This document shows positions 33,637 to 45,300 of a DNA stretch of 64,000 nucleotides, one piece after another. Below the pieces are notes generated by a model that had not been told where the DNA came from, did no database searches, and saw only the letters and a program-made list of their open reading frames with translations. Source of the DNA: Alopecurus myosuroides (taxonomy: Eukaryota; Streptophyta; Magnoliopsida; Poales; Poaceae); the NCBI GenBank assembly GCA_028641055.1, contig CM054063.1, forward strand, positions 175,632,697-175,696,696, given 5' to 3'. Positions within the stretch are counted from its first letter, which is position 1, and the number at the start of each line of letters is the position of its first letter. Made by a program: the position numbers and the translations under genes.

Positions 33637-35130
33637 TGATACGTCCATTTTGCATCACTAATTTGTATCATAATTTTCTGTTATTCATCGATATATTTCA
33701 TGTTATGATGCATCCCTTATGTTATTTTATCTTATTTTGCATGTTTTATAATTTTTGGAGAATAAACACCGGGACCAGGAATCTGATGGAAAAAAGCACC
33801 GTCAGGATACCATATTTCAGAAGATCAGAATAAGTGGGACACACGGGGTGTCCTAAAAGTATAGAGGAGGAACCCAGCCAGAAGGAGAGCCAAAGGGGGG
33901 CCACCATGGGGTGGCGCCCCCCTTGGCCGCGCCACAAGGGGTGTGGCCACCCTGGCCCACCTCTGGGGGTATTGTTCGCGTGCTTGGCCCCCAGGAAACC
34001 CTAAGCCTCATACCATCGTCGAAGAGTTATTCCGCCGTCGCCTCGGGGCGGAAAACACCCAAGAGAGAAAAGCTCTCTGGCAGGGAGAAATCTGGCGGGG
34101 AAATTCCTCTCCGGAGAGGGGAAATCGCCACCATCGTCACCGTCATCACTCCGGGCATCATCAAGATTGTCATCATCATCATCATCACCACCAGCACCAT
34201 CACCCTCATCATCCACCGTCATCCCCCTGTAACAATTAGGGGCTTCTATCGTTGTTTTGCATTAGATCTCTCTCCCGGTGTGGATTATTTGTCATTAGTT
34301 GATTCTTGTGATATTTATCAGTGTTTGCACTTTATGACCAGATTGATATGATACATTATATCACCTCTGATTATGATCCGTATGATGTCTTGTGAGGAGT
34401 TAGTGTTGTTCTTGAGGACATGGGAGAATTCAAGTTGTTAGTAGTGAAGTAATGTTGAATAATATTTAATGTTTCATATTTAAGTTGTGGTGTTATTCTC
34501 CTAGTGGTGTCATGTGTACGTCGACTACATGACACTTCACCATTTATGGTCCTAGGGGGATGCATCGTGTATTTGGCTACTAATTGTGGGGTTGCCGGAG
34601 TGACAGAAACCTAAACCCCCGTTAGGAAACCATTACACGAGGGAGCGTAGGATCCCGGAGTTTAAAGCTGTGGTTAGATTTATTTCTTAATTACTTTCTT
34701 GTAGTTGCATATGCTTGCAAGGGGTATAATCACAAGTATGTATTAGTCTTTGATGGTATGGTACATTAGCGTAGGTTCACCCACACAACACTTATCAAAA
34801 AACCTTACATTATTCAGCTGCATGGAACAAAAGCACTTCAAAGAAACCTCCCGTGTGTCCTCAAGAACGTTTGTTAATCATAAGTAAACCCACCCGCTTG
34901 TCCTTTGCTAAAGAAAGGATTGGGCCACTTTCTGCAATTATTTCTACTGCATTTTATTTTACTCGCAGTTTATTTATCTGCAATACCAAAAACCCCTACA
35001 AATTATTTTCCAGTATTTACAGTTATTCCTTCATCGAAACTGTTTGTCAACACCTTCTGCTCCTCGTTGGGTTCGACACTCTTATTTATAGAAAGTACTA
35101 CGATACACCGCCTATACTTGTGGGTCATCA
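33637..35130 (+). repeat. 5' LTR of element G (Athila-type)
   Basis: 1494 bp, starting TGATACGTCCATTTTGCATC and ending TGTGGGTCATCA. A CAT/ATC-rich microsatellite lies at about 34165-34225 in the GC-rich transcribed part. The PBS follows at 35142. No matching 3' LTR is in the window. Confidence 0.85.
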
Positions 35131-35141
35131 AGACTATTTTC

Positions 35142-35160
35142 TGGCGCCGTTTCCGGGGAG
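35142..35160 (+). other. Primer-binding site of element G
   Basis: TGGCGCCGTTTCCGGGGAG is a one-mismatch variant of the Athila-group tRNA-Asp site in element E. Confidence 0.8.
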
Positions 35161-35245
35161 TGAAGCGCTATTGGGAAGTGGAATTGATAAAGGAAGCTTC
35201 TGCTGTCAGTGTTGTTTTTATTACTGTCTACTGCTTTATTACACT

Positions 35246-35572
35246 ATGTTTGGGTCTCCTTTGAGTCCTTATTTGCGGGCACTGCTGCCATTGCTAGGGT
35301 AGTAAGTGACCCATCGCCTGATGATTTGGATCCTTATAAAATACCTATAAATATTGTTAAACATGTTAGGAATAACTCCAATTCAGGCGATGGAACTGTC
35401 CATCCTGGTGATCATTTGCTCTTTTTACATGAATTATGCGAGTTTTTCAAGTGTGCAGGTATTACAATGAGCCAAGTGAATAGGAAATTATTCTCTATAT
35501 CATTGACAGGCCGAGCCGCTGAATGGTTCAAACTGCTGAAAAATAGCCAGACTATTGGATGGGAGGAAATAG
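35246..35572 (+). pseudogene. Element G gag, N-terminal fragment
   Basis: An ATG at 35246 opens MFGSPLSPYL. The conserved gag continues in another frame from about 35280 (IARVVSDPSPDDLDPY, HPGDHLLFLHELCEFFKCAG, KLFSISLTGRAAEWFKLL, NSQTIGWEEI), so there is a frameshift near 35279. The match to plant Athila-type gag stops at about 35572, where tandem-array sequence begins in the middle of the domain. The rest of G is missing. The longer open frame to 35844 is array sequence and should not be read as protein. Confidence 0.75.
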
Positions 35573-38500
35573 CGGGGCTATGGTTTATCCGGAGAGAGGG
35601 CTCCCGATCGTATGAATGCCACCAAATCCCATTGCACGCCATACCATGTGTGCTAGAGTGTGGCATGGGTCTTGGATGCCCAGATTCCCTCGCTCTCTGT
35701 GTTAGGGTTTCACCGGTGTCGGATTCTCTCTCGCGGGTTCCAAGACTAATTAATGAGAGCCCGAAACTCCCGGGTGTGACAGAACAAGGGGAATATTGCA
35801 AAGAGGTGGGCCCTACCATTATCTTGGGTGTTCCTTGGGCCTAACCTAACACAACCAAACAGTTAGTTCCACTTTGCTACCCCCTTACGGCTCACGTAGA
35901 TGCAGCAGAACAACAATTCCATCTTTTTCCCCACCGGGGCTATGGTTTCTCCGGAGAGGTGGCTCTAGATCGTCTGAATGCCACCAAATCCCATTGCACG
36001 CCATAAAATGTGTGACAGAGTGTGGAATTTTTCTTGTATGTCCAAGATTCCCTCGCTCTATGTGCTAGGGTTTCACCGGCGTCGGATTCTCTCTCGTGGG
36101 TTCCAGCACTAATCAATGAGAGCCCGAAACTACCGGGTGTGACGGAACTGGGGGAATCTTGCCAAGAGGTGAGACCTACCATTATCTTGGGTGTTACTTA
36201 GGCCTAAACTAACACAACCAAGTAGTTAGTTCCACTTTTCTACCCCCTTCCGTCTCTCGTAGATGGGGTAGAACGACAGTTCTGTCTTTTTCCCCAGCGG
36301 GGCTATGGTTTCTCCGGAGGGGGGCTCCGGATCGTAGAATGCCATTAAATCCCATGGTATGTCATACCATGTGTGTGTTAGAGTGTTTCATGGTCTTGTA
36401 TACCCGAGATTACCTCTCTCTGTGTGTTATGGCTTCACCGGCGTCGGATTCTCTCTAGCGTGTTCCAGGACTACTTAGAGCCCGAAACTCCCGGATCTGA
36501 CGGAGCTGGGGGAATATTTCCAAGAGGTGGGCCCTACCGTTGTATTAGGTGTTTCTTAGGCCTAACCTAACACAACCAAGAAATTGGTTCCACTTTGCTA
36601 CCCCCTTCCGGCTCATGTAGATGGGGCAGAACGACAATTCTGTCTTTTTCCCAGCGGGCTATTGTTTATCCGGAGAGGGGGCTCCAGATCGTCTGAATGC
36701 CACCAAATACACACCACGTGTGATAGAGTGTGGCATGGGTCTTGGATTCCCAAGATTCACTCGCTCTCTGTGTTAGGGTTTCACCGGTGTCGGATTCTCT
36801 CTCGCGGGTTCCGAGACTAATTAATGAGAGGCCGAAACTCCCGGGTGTGACGGAACTGGGGGAATCTTGCCAAGTGGTGTGCCCTAACATTCTCTTGGGT
36901 GTTACTTGGGCCTAACCTAACACAACAAAATAATTATTTCCACTTTGCTACCCCCTTCCCGCACACGTAGATGGGGCAGAACGTCAGTTTCGTCTTTTTC
37001 CTCAACGGGGCTATTGTTTCTTCGGAGAGGTGGCTCCAGATCGTCTGAATGTCACCAAATCCCATGGTATACCATAACATGTGTGTTAGAGTGTTTCATG
37101 GGTCTTGGATAACCAAGAGTCCCTCGCTCTCTGTGTAAGGGCTTCATCGGCATCAGATTCTCTCTAGCGGGTTCCGTCACTACTTAGAGCCCGAAACTCC
37201 CGGATTGGATGGAACTAGGGTAATCTTGCCAAGGGGTGGTCCATAAAATTTTCTTTGGTGTTCCTTGGGCCTAAGCTAACACAACCAAACAGTTGGTTCC
37301 ACTTTTCTACCCCCTTTTGGCTCACGTAGAGGGGCCAAAACGGCTGTTCCTCCGGATCGTCTGAATGCCACCAAATCCCATGGTATAACATACCATGTGT
37401 TTTAGAGTGTGTCATGGGTCTTGGATGCCCAAGAGTCCCTCGCTCTCTGTGTTAGGGCTTCACCAGCATCAGATTCTTTCTAGCGGGTTCCAGGACTACT
37501 TAGAGGCCGAAACTCCTGGATTTGACGGAACTAGGGAAATCTTGCTAAGAGGAGGACCCTAACATTTTATTTGGTGTTTCTTGGTCCTTATCTAACAAAA
37601 ACAAACAGTTGGTTCCACTTTGCTACCCCCTTTCGTCTCACGTAGAGGGGCCAGAACGGCAGTTTGTCCTTTTCCCCCAACGGGGCTATCGTTTCTCCGG
37701 AGGGGCTCCAGATCGTATGAATGCTGCCAAATACCATGGTATGACATACCATGTGTGTTAGAGTGTGCCATGTTCTTTGATACCCGAGATTACCTCTCTC
37801 TCGGTGTTAGGGTTTCACCGGTGTCGGATTTCTCTCTCGCGGGTTCCAGGACTAATTAATGAGAGCCCGAAACTCCCGGGTGTGACGGAACTGCGGGAAT
37901 GTTACCAGGTGTGCCCTACCATTCTCTTGGGTGTTCCTTGGGCCTAACCTAACACAACCAAACTGTTATTTCCACTTTTCTACCCCCTTCCGGCTCACTT
38001 AGATGGGGCAGAACGACAGTTCCGTCTTTTTCCCCACCGGGGCTCTGGTTTCTCCGGAGAGGTGGCTCCAGATCGTCTGAATGCCACCAAATCCCATGGT
38101 ATACCATACCATGTGTGTTAGAGTGTTTCATGGGTCTTGGATTCCCAAGAGTCCCTCGCTCTCTGTGTAAGGGCTTCACCGGCGTCGGATTCTCTCTAGC
38201 GGGTTCCATGACTATTAGAGCCCGAAACTCCCGGATTTCACGGAACTAGGGGAATCTTGCCAAGAGGTGGACCCTAACATTTTATTTGGTGTTCCTTGTG
38301 CCTAAACTAACACAGACAAACAGTTGGTTCCACTTTGCTACCCCCTTCCGGCTCACGTAGAGGGGCCACAACGACAGTTCCGCCTTTTTCCCCAGCGGGG
38401 GGGCTATGGTTTCTCTGGAGGGGGCTCCGGATCGTATGAATGCCAAAAAATCCCATGGTATGACATAAAATGTGTGTTAGATTGTCATGGTATTGGATAC

Positions 38501-39309
38501 CTGAGATTACCTCGCTCTCTGTGTTAGGGTTTCACCGGTGTCGGATTCTCTCTCGGGGGTTCCAGGGCTAATTAATTAGAGCCCGAAACTCCCGGGTGTG
38601 ACGGTACTGGTGGAATCTTGCCAAGAGGTGTGCCCTACCATTATCTTGGGTGTTACTTGGGCCTAACCTAACACAACCAAACAGTTAGTTCCACTCTTCT
38701 ACCCCTTCCGGCTCACATAGATGGGGCAGAACGACATTTCCGTCTTTTTCCCCAGCGGGTCTATGGTTTCTCCGTAGAGGTGGCTCCAGATCGTTTGAAT
38801 GCCACAAAATCCAATTTGCACGCCACACCATGTGTGCTAGAGTGTGGAATGGGTCTTGGATGGCCAAGATTCCCTCTCTCTGTGTGTTACGGTTTCACCG
38901 GTGTCGTATTCTCTCTCGTGGGTTCCAGGACTAATTAATGAGAGCCCGAAACTCCCGGGTGTGACGGAACTGGGGAATCTTCCCAAGAGGTGGGCCCTAC
39001 AGTTCTCTTGGGTGTTCCTTGGGCCTAACCTAACACAACCAAGCATTTAGTTCTACTTTTCTAGCCCCTTCCGACTCTCGTAGATGGGGCAGAACGACAG
39101 TTCCGTCTTTCCCCATCGTGGCTATGGTTTCTCCGGAGGGGGCTCCGGATCGTCTGAATGCCACCAAATCCCATGGTATACCATACCATATGTTATAGAG
39201 TGTGTCATGGTTCTGGGATGCCCAAGAGTCCCTCGGTCTCTGTGTTAGGGCTTCACCGGCGTCAGATTCTCTGTAGCGGGTTCCTAGACTACTTAGAGCT
39301 TGAAACTCC
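35573..39309 (+). repeat. Satellite-like tandem array, ~358-bp units (left block, ~10.4 copies)
   Basis: Landmark ACACAACCAA (or close variants) recurs at 35851, 36214, 36572, 36922, 37281, ~37597, 37954, 38312, 38673 and 39035, giving spacings of 350-363 bp with one short unit. Each unit runs GGGGCTATGG...CCCTCGCTCTCTGTG...CCCGAAACTCCCGG...TACCCCCTTCCGGCTCA. Two variants intermix: one has TAATTAATGAGAGCCCG and ends CGGGTGTGAC, the other has TACTTAGAGCCCG and ends CGGATTTGAC. Many units carry the 8-bp dyad CATGGTATGACATACCATG (for example 37735-37753). There is no coding potential. I do not recognise it among named Triticeae satellites. Confidence 0.9.
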
Positions 39310-40598
39310 TGTAACACCTGGGGTGTTCCCCCCTGAGTAGAGTTGGTTGTTTTTCTTTTGCTTGCATCACATGCATCATATGCATTGCACCATGTTTTCA
39401 CCCCAACTGAAAAAATTCAAAAACAATTAAAACTTTCACACATGTCTAAAATTCCAATTGAAAGTTGCAAAGTAAACCACTCAATTGTTTTTCAAAAAGT
39501 TTGAACTTGAATTTATTTAAATTGCCTGCTAAATAAAAATTTCCCTTTTGTTAAAAACCCTAATGGCAAATTAAATTTCAAATCAATTCCTTCTTAATGG
39601 GCATGATCAAATTGTGGGTTTAAAAATTAAAATCTTGCAAACAATTTAAATTCAATAATGTTTTCATAATTGCTTGAGCTTATTAAATAAAATTTGTTGA
39701 TTTCCAAAAAATTCCAAATCAAACTAATATTTGAAATTCAACTAACCATTTAAAATCAAACTAATATTTCAAATTTTGAAATCAATGCTAACATTGCTTT
39801 TATTCCCTGTTTTGCAAATTAATAACAATTATTCCTAAAAGAAACACCCCAAAAAATCTATTCTTTCTCTCTTCCCTTTTCTTTTCTTACAAGCAAAAAA
39901 AAAAGGGGAAGGAAAAATAAGTAAAGGGAAAAGGTGGGCTGAGGCAGCCAGCCCTTCTTTTTTTTCCCTCAGCCCACTACCCAAAGCCCACTCTAGCCAG
40001 CCCACCACTAGTCGCTTTCTTCCACCTCGACGTCATCCTCCTGTATGATCACCTCCACCACCGTAGATCATCTCCTCTCCCCTCCCGATTGCTGCCGTAC
40101 TGAGCTCCTCTCTCCATAAAACAACCCCCTTCCCCCTCTGCTCGCCCTAGAACCTCCCATCTCCCAGCTAGCGCCGCCATCTCTCCTTTTTCTTCCCCCC
40201 CGATTCCTTCTGTTTCTGAACTCTGAAACTACACCTCCACCGCCGCCGTCAGACCTCGCCGCCCGCCGTCGCCCTGGCCACCTCCGGGGCCAACCGTGGC
40301 CGGGAATGGAACCCCGAGGGCCCGGCCTCCCTCCTCGTCGCCTCCACCGGGCCGGAGAGGCCCTGGGAGCCCCCTCCCGCGCCGTCGACGGCGACAGACG
40401 CCGCATCCTCGTCATCTGCAACCCTCTGATGTACGACGTCGAGCGCCCCGGTGAGCCCTCTGCTCCTCCTCCCCTCTGCTTCCTTGGCGCACACGCTCAC
40501 GAGTCCCACACCATCAACCCACCTGCGCCTCGCTGCCCGCACCACCCCCCACGTCCACGCGGCAGCGCTGCGCTGCCTCCGATCGCCGCAGTTGCAGG

Positions 40599-40624
40599 TA
40601 ACTGAAACTGTCGAGTTTCAGTTA
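40599..40624 (+). other. Perfect 11-bp hairpin in D2 LTR 1
   Basis: TAACTGAAACT, a GTCG loop, then AGTTTCAGTTA. The same hairpin is unchanged in LTR 2 (55987-56012). It lies just before the tRNA-like segment. Confidence 0.75.
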
Positions 40625-40682
40625 ACAGTCGCTGAGATTCTATTTCCTCCGTCAGAAAAGCATACAACCACAACGATCAGAT

Positions 40683-40740
40683 CAGCGCAGTGGCTAGTCC
40701 ACCCTGCGCGCGAGCCATCGATCCCGGGTTCGATTCCCCT
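40683..40740 (+). other. tRNA-like / SINE-like segment with pol III A and B boxes (LTR 1)
   Basis: CAGCGCAGTGG (40683-40693) fits the A-box consensus TRGCNNAGTGG but for its first base. GGTTCGATTCC (40727-40737) is an exact B box, in a T-arm-like context CCCGGGTTCGATTCCC. The A-to-B spacing of about 34 nt suits a tRNA. I do not see a full tRNA with a pairing acceptor stem, so a tRNA-derived SINE head or tRNA relic is more likely than a working tRNA gene. Confidence 0.55.
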
Positions 40741-40959
40741 TGGCCGCGCGGAAGGCCACCCCTTTTTCGCTATTTTTCCACCGCGAGGTCTCCGGCCCCA
40801 CCTGTCGGCGCTGGGCCCGCTCGTCAGCCTCCTGGGTAGCCACTCTCCTAGTGAGAAGCGCCCCAGATCCAGATCGGATCTGGAACTTTTCCGTTCCACC
40901 CCCTAGCCTTTCCAGTTTTGCCCTGTAACCCTTCCACTCTCTGTTTCCAACACGCCTAG

Positions 40960-41440
40960 TGTCGTGGGATAATCACGGCAGACGTTACCGGGGGTAACTG
41001 ATCATGGGGCAAGACGACACAGGCGTTTGGGAGAGGGTTTAGCTCAGAGGAAAACATGGTGCAATTCGATCTGGTAGCCGGCAATCAAAGTCGCCGAGTC
41101 TCCGATCTTGATATAACAACTCAACTCTGGGATTACACTAGACGCTCGATATCAAGTGATATTGCTAGGGTTCTTAGATCTCTGTCTAAACTAGGCCTGG
41201 GGGTCGGTTTATAAAGCACCCGTACCCCCTGGCTTACCCTCCAAGGCGCACCCTGGATCCTACCCGGACACGGCGCACAAACCCTAACCTTCCTTTACAG
41301 TAACCCACAATCCGGGTTACCAGGCCTACAAGTTTGGGCCCTCCACTAGTTTCCTTATCCTTAGCCGGATCCTGCGCAGCGTCCTTTGGGACGGGTTACT
41401 CCTTGGGAGTTTGGCCTACCGGGTTATCATCCCCCCATCA
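40960..41440 (-). repeat. 3' LTR of element C
   Basis: 481 bp, TGTCGTGGGATAATCACGG to CCCCCCATCA. TTTATAAA at 41208-41215 is the likely TATA box of the element strand. Confidence 0.93.
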
Positions 41441-41820
41441 GTAGTCCCCAGAATAGCCTGGGCTTCATGGATCCTCCTTGAAGCGCTCGCTATTCCCTGC
41501 AAAGATATCTAACACACATGCATATGGAGGCCGGGTCAAGATGCTTTAATATTCAGTTAGGCCTTACTCCATGGCGGCCATGTAGTAACCCTGGTTTTTC
41601 CTCCAAACACTTTGGTTTAATTTTCCCGGTCCAAACCCTTATAAAAATGCCAAGATCCCTATACTCGATAATCGATCCTGATATCACGGAGTGGATCTCC
41701 TTCTTCCTCTTGTCCAGATGCTTTGCCCAATACTTGGCGCATATCTTGCAGAATCCCCGTGGATAACCATCACCCCACGATTTCCGGCTTCTGGCCGTTG
41801 AGATAGAACCACCCTCGCCT
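41441..41820. other. Gap between 3' LTR of C and antisense promoter
   Basis: This 380-bp stretch has no credible ORF and matches the spacer at 5985-6373 in element B in place and partly in sequence. It likely holds upstream elements of the antisense promoter. Confidence 0.5.
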
Positions 41821-41829
41821 TATAAATAG
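41821..41829 (+). promoter_or_regulatory. TATA box of the antisense gene, element C
   Basis: TATAAATAG, identical to 6374-6382 in element B. The transcript would start near 41850. A leader splice donor CCG|GTAAGC is at 42082/42083, conserved in B. The matching acceptor seen in B (TTGCAG|TAGATAC) reads TTGCGG in C, so use of the leader intron in C is uncertain. Confidence 0.65.
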
Positions 41830-42385
41830 TACTCAGAGGGTAACCCCAAACCCATCACTACACCTCAGCTTCCCCTTTCCTTCATCGCTCCGTACACCCT
41901 CGCAGCGCCACCGCAAGGAGCTTGCGCTCGCCATCGAAGCTAAGCCACCGCCGGCCGCGCTCGCCCTCGAGCCATCTCGTGCCGCCGTCGCGCTAGACTG
42001 TCGCACCTTCGTTCCCCGCGCCAAGAGCCGCAAAGGGGCATTCGAGCCACGCCGCTTAATTTAGCCTCTTGCAGCCTCTCCGGTAAGCCTCTTGCAGCCG
42101 TTTAATTTAGCCCCGCAATTTTTCAATTTATCCAGGATCGGATCTAGGTCAACCCGTGAGTCTTTTTTCCGATTGCATCAAGCTAGATCGATTTGATGCT
42201 CGCCAACTCCTTTAACCACCTGCTAGATAGTTACAACTCATCCTCCTACCATTACTAACCACCAAATCTTCTGTAAAATCGCTCACAAACTTTCCTACCT
42301 AGATCCATTCCTCCTTGATTTTCCGCTCATCGCGTTAACACCCGGAAAATCCTCCTTTTCCAGCTATTTTGCTTGCGGTATACAC

Positions 42386-45300
42386 ATGGGCAACCATCCA
42401 TCTTCCTCAAATGCTTTTCCATACGTAAGTGACCAATAATTTCCACAATTGTACTTAACACCCGGATACCTTGTAATCTCCACTTCATAGCGTGATACCC
42501 GGATAATGCTTAGCTTCATACTTTCTTGTTACCTTATACTCGGATAATCCAACACTTCCGAGTCTTATTTCCTATGCCTCTTTTTCTTGTGTTTTGCAGG
42601 TTGATCCCATGGCTCCCAAACGACAAGGAAAACAGCCGACTCAAGCGAGGACTACCCAAACCATATCCGCCAACTGGGGGCGTTCCACAACTACAAAGGC
42701 CAAGTTGGACGAGCTAGCCGAATTAGGAATTCTCCCTTCTCAGAAGGACATTCACTGGAGGGCGCCGGGCAACGAGACCCGGCCCACACCTGCTGATAAC
42801 GAGGTAATCTGCTTCGTAGAGCACGTGACCCGGGGATTCCGTCCTCCGGGTCACCCTTTCTTCAGGGAGGTCTTAAGCCATTATGGCCTCCGGGTATTCG
42901 ACATAGGGCCTAACTCCATGTTGAATATTACCCACTTCATCGTTCTATCCGAGTCGTACTTGTGCATGCCGCCAAGTTTGACTCTCTTCATCGAACTATT
43001 CCAGTGTAAGCCGTGCCGCGAAAGTGGTGACGGAGCACTTCTTACTTGTGGCGGGGTATCCCTCCAACGCCGCAAGAATTCACCGATGCCAACCCTCAAT
43101 TTAAACTCCCACGTCAAACATTGGCAGCTGTCTTTCTTTTATTGCCACGATACCTCCCCAGACGGCGAAAAGAAACTGCCGGGTTACTCGGAAAGCCTCC
43201 TTGAACCTTCCGAGTCTTTCAACGCCTTTGCACCAGACTCGGACAGGGAGGCGATCCTTCCCTCATTAGCCAAGATAGCCATCCTCTCAGCCCAAGGCCT
43301 CCTCGGGCTAAATTTAGTAAAAACATGGGTTGATTTTCGGATCCAACCCAACTCCATTCGCACCAAATTGATGTGCGAGTATTCGGGGCACACCACAGAT
43401 GCACTCAGATACTCCACCAAGAGCTTTGCGACCGGCGATACCAACAAGACCATCAAGGGCTTCTTAACAGAGAAGCTGGAGGTGATAAAGGGCATCACCG
43501 GGTTACCCCCGTTTACTCGGGAAAACCCGGCTCCGGCGGTAATACCCGATATTCACAACTTATTTCCACATTTTGACTTGATAGAGCTTCTAACCCTTAG
43601 TCTCATTCTTTTGTCTTAGGCTGATGACCCTTTCTGGAGAGTTGAACCCTCCCCCCCCTCCAGAGACCCGGAAGAAGAGGACGAGCCGGCTGATGATAGT
43701 GAAGGTATTCACACAGAATTTGTATATCTTTACTTGTATTATTTTCCTCCCATTTACCTTTTTTCCAACGAACACACATCCGGTTCGCAGGGCTGGAGGA
43801 CGAAGGTGAGACCAACGAGGATGACCCGGAGGCAACCGAGTCTGACCAAGAGGCAACAGTTGGAGGCAAGAGGAAGGCCTGGGGGGCAGTGTCCAAGGTT
43901 CCTTTCTCCTCATTATCCTCTGAACCTTACTCCTTTGACGCCATGCGACGACTTAACCATCAATTATCAAATTCGTCGTGCTTGAAGGATTCTTTCCCAG
44001 CCAAACGCAGAGTAACTCGGAGCTCCCCGGGTGAAGATCCCCTTAATCCGGGCATCTCTACCCCCTCGGTCCCTCGTGCCAGCGCTCCTCCGTCTCGTCC
44101 TTCCGACTCTCCTCAACGCCACCCTTCTCCTAACCATCCACGTGCTGGGCAATTCCGGGTTCCATTAGTGGTCCCTGTGACGACCTCATCTGCTTCTAGC
44201 GGCGAGCTCCCGCCGGACTACACCGTGAATGCCGGGTAAGTTTTTGCTACATGATTTCCTTTTACGTCTGACAAAGTTCCACTCAAGCCACCGTCATCAC
44301 TAATAACTGCCTTTTCTCATCTTTCTTTCAGCACTCAAGTCACCGTCAGTGACCCGGAAAACGTGGAAACAGATAACCATCGGGTGGAGAAGCCGACTGA
44401 TAACGCAGACACCGCGACTGGCGGTGATGCGGCGAATAACCAGGAACAAGGCCCTCTGAACAATCCGCTTCCCCGAGCCGCCGGATCTCCTTCCTCATCG
44501 GAACCAGTAGACGAGGAGATCGAGGTTCTAGATACAAGGATGGGTTCTCCCAACCCGGGTACTCAAACTGTCCGGGTCTCGACTCCAAGGGCGGGGAGAG
44601 CCCCCCCACCAGGTGACCAAGCTGCCGGCTCTTCCGGTACTCGATCCGAGGAACTGACGTTTGCCCAGATGCTGGAAACCCTGCGCACTTTAAGGGCTAA
44701 TGAAGAAAACATCTTGGGGGATTTAATAGCCAAACACGAGGTAAATCCGACTAATGTTGCTTGTGCCCTTGTCCAGTCCCCAAGTTCCGAGTGAATTGAT
44801 TCATAATTTGCTTGGGACTTTATTATACAGGCGACTGATAACTTGCTCCTCTACCCGACTGATCCTTGTTTGCATGCATGCAGTCTTTCGTGACTCAATC
44901 TGAGGAGAAACTGGCAGACGCCACCAAGCTCATCGAAAAGGAGGTAGCTTTGCGTGAAGCAGCCGAAGCTGAGGCCAGGAGGAATAGGCTGATAATGAGG
45001 AAATATAGGAAAAGGGCTCACAAAGCAGAAGATGATCTAACAAGCCTTTCCGTCCAAATATCAGACACATATCGTGCTTTACTTGGTACGTTTCCTCCTC
45101 CGGTTTTACCCTTTTGATAGATAGCAACGGTTTTCCCGACTTACGTTTCCATTTCTTCAGGCCCGGACGAAACCATGCCGGAAGAGGATGACATCGCCAA
45201 GCTGAAAACCATGAAGAGTGTTCTCCGACAGCTATGTGCCGGAACCAAATGGATCCTTCAGGAATTACGGTGGCCGGGTAAAGGACATGTTGATCTGAAG

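Larger units (their letters stand above)
39310..40959 (+). repeat. D2 LTR 1, left part
   Basis: It starts TGTAACACCTGGGGTG. An AT-rich 700 bp is followed by a GC-rich, gene-like block (about 40040-40900). Its bases match 54705-56346 closely. It is interrupted by element C, whose target duplication CCTAG is 40955-40959. A conserved 99-codon ORF (40306-40605; 55694-55993 in LTR 2) lies in the GC-rich block but resembles no protein I know. Confidence 0.88.

Noticed and set aside
33153..33671. 172-codon minus-strand ORF
   Set aside because: Only 33402-33636 is transposase-like; the ends are reverse-strand LTR sequence of F and G.
34165..34225. His-rich reading through CAT repeats in the G LTR
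   Set aside because: A microsatellite in an LTR; open frames on both strands are due to the repeat.
35209..35844. 211-codon ORF starting in element G
   Set aside because: It begins with GTG, contains a gag fragment, then runs into tandem-array sequence. It is a chance fusion, not one gene.
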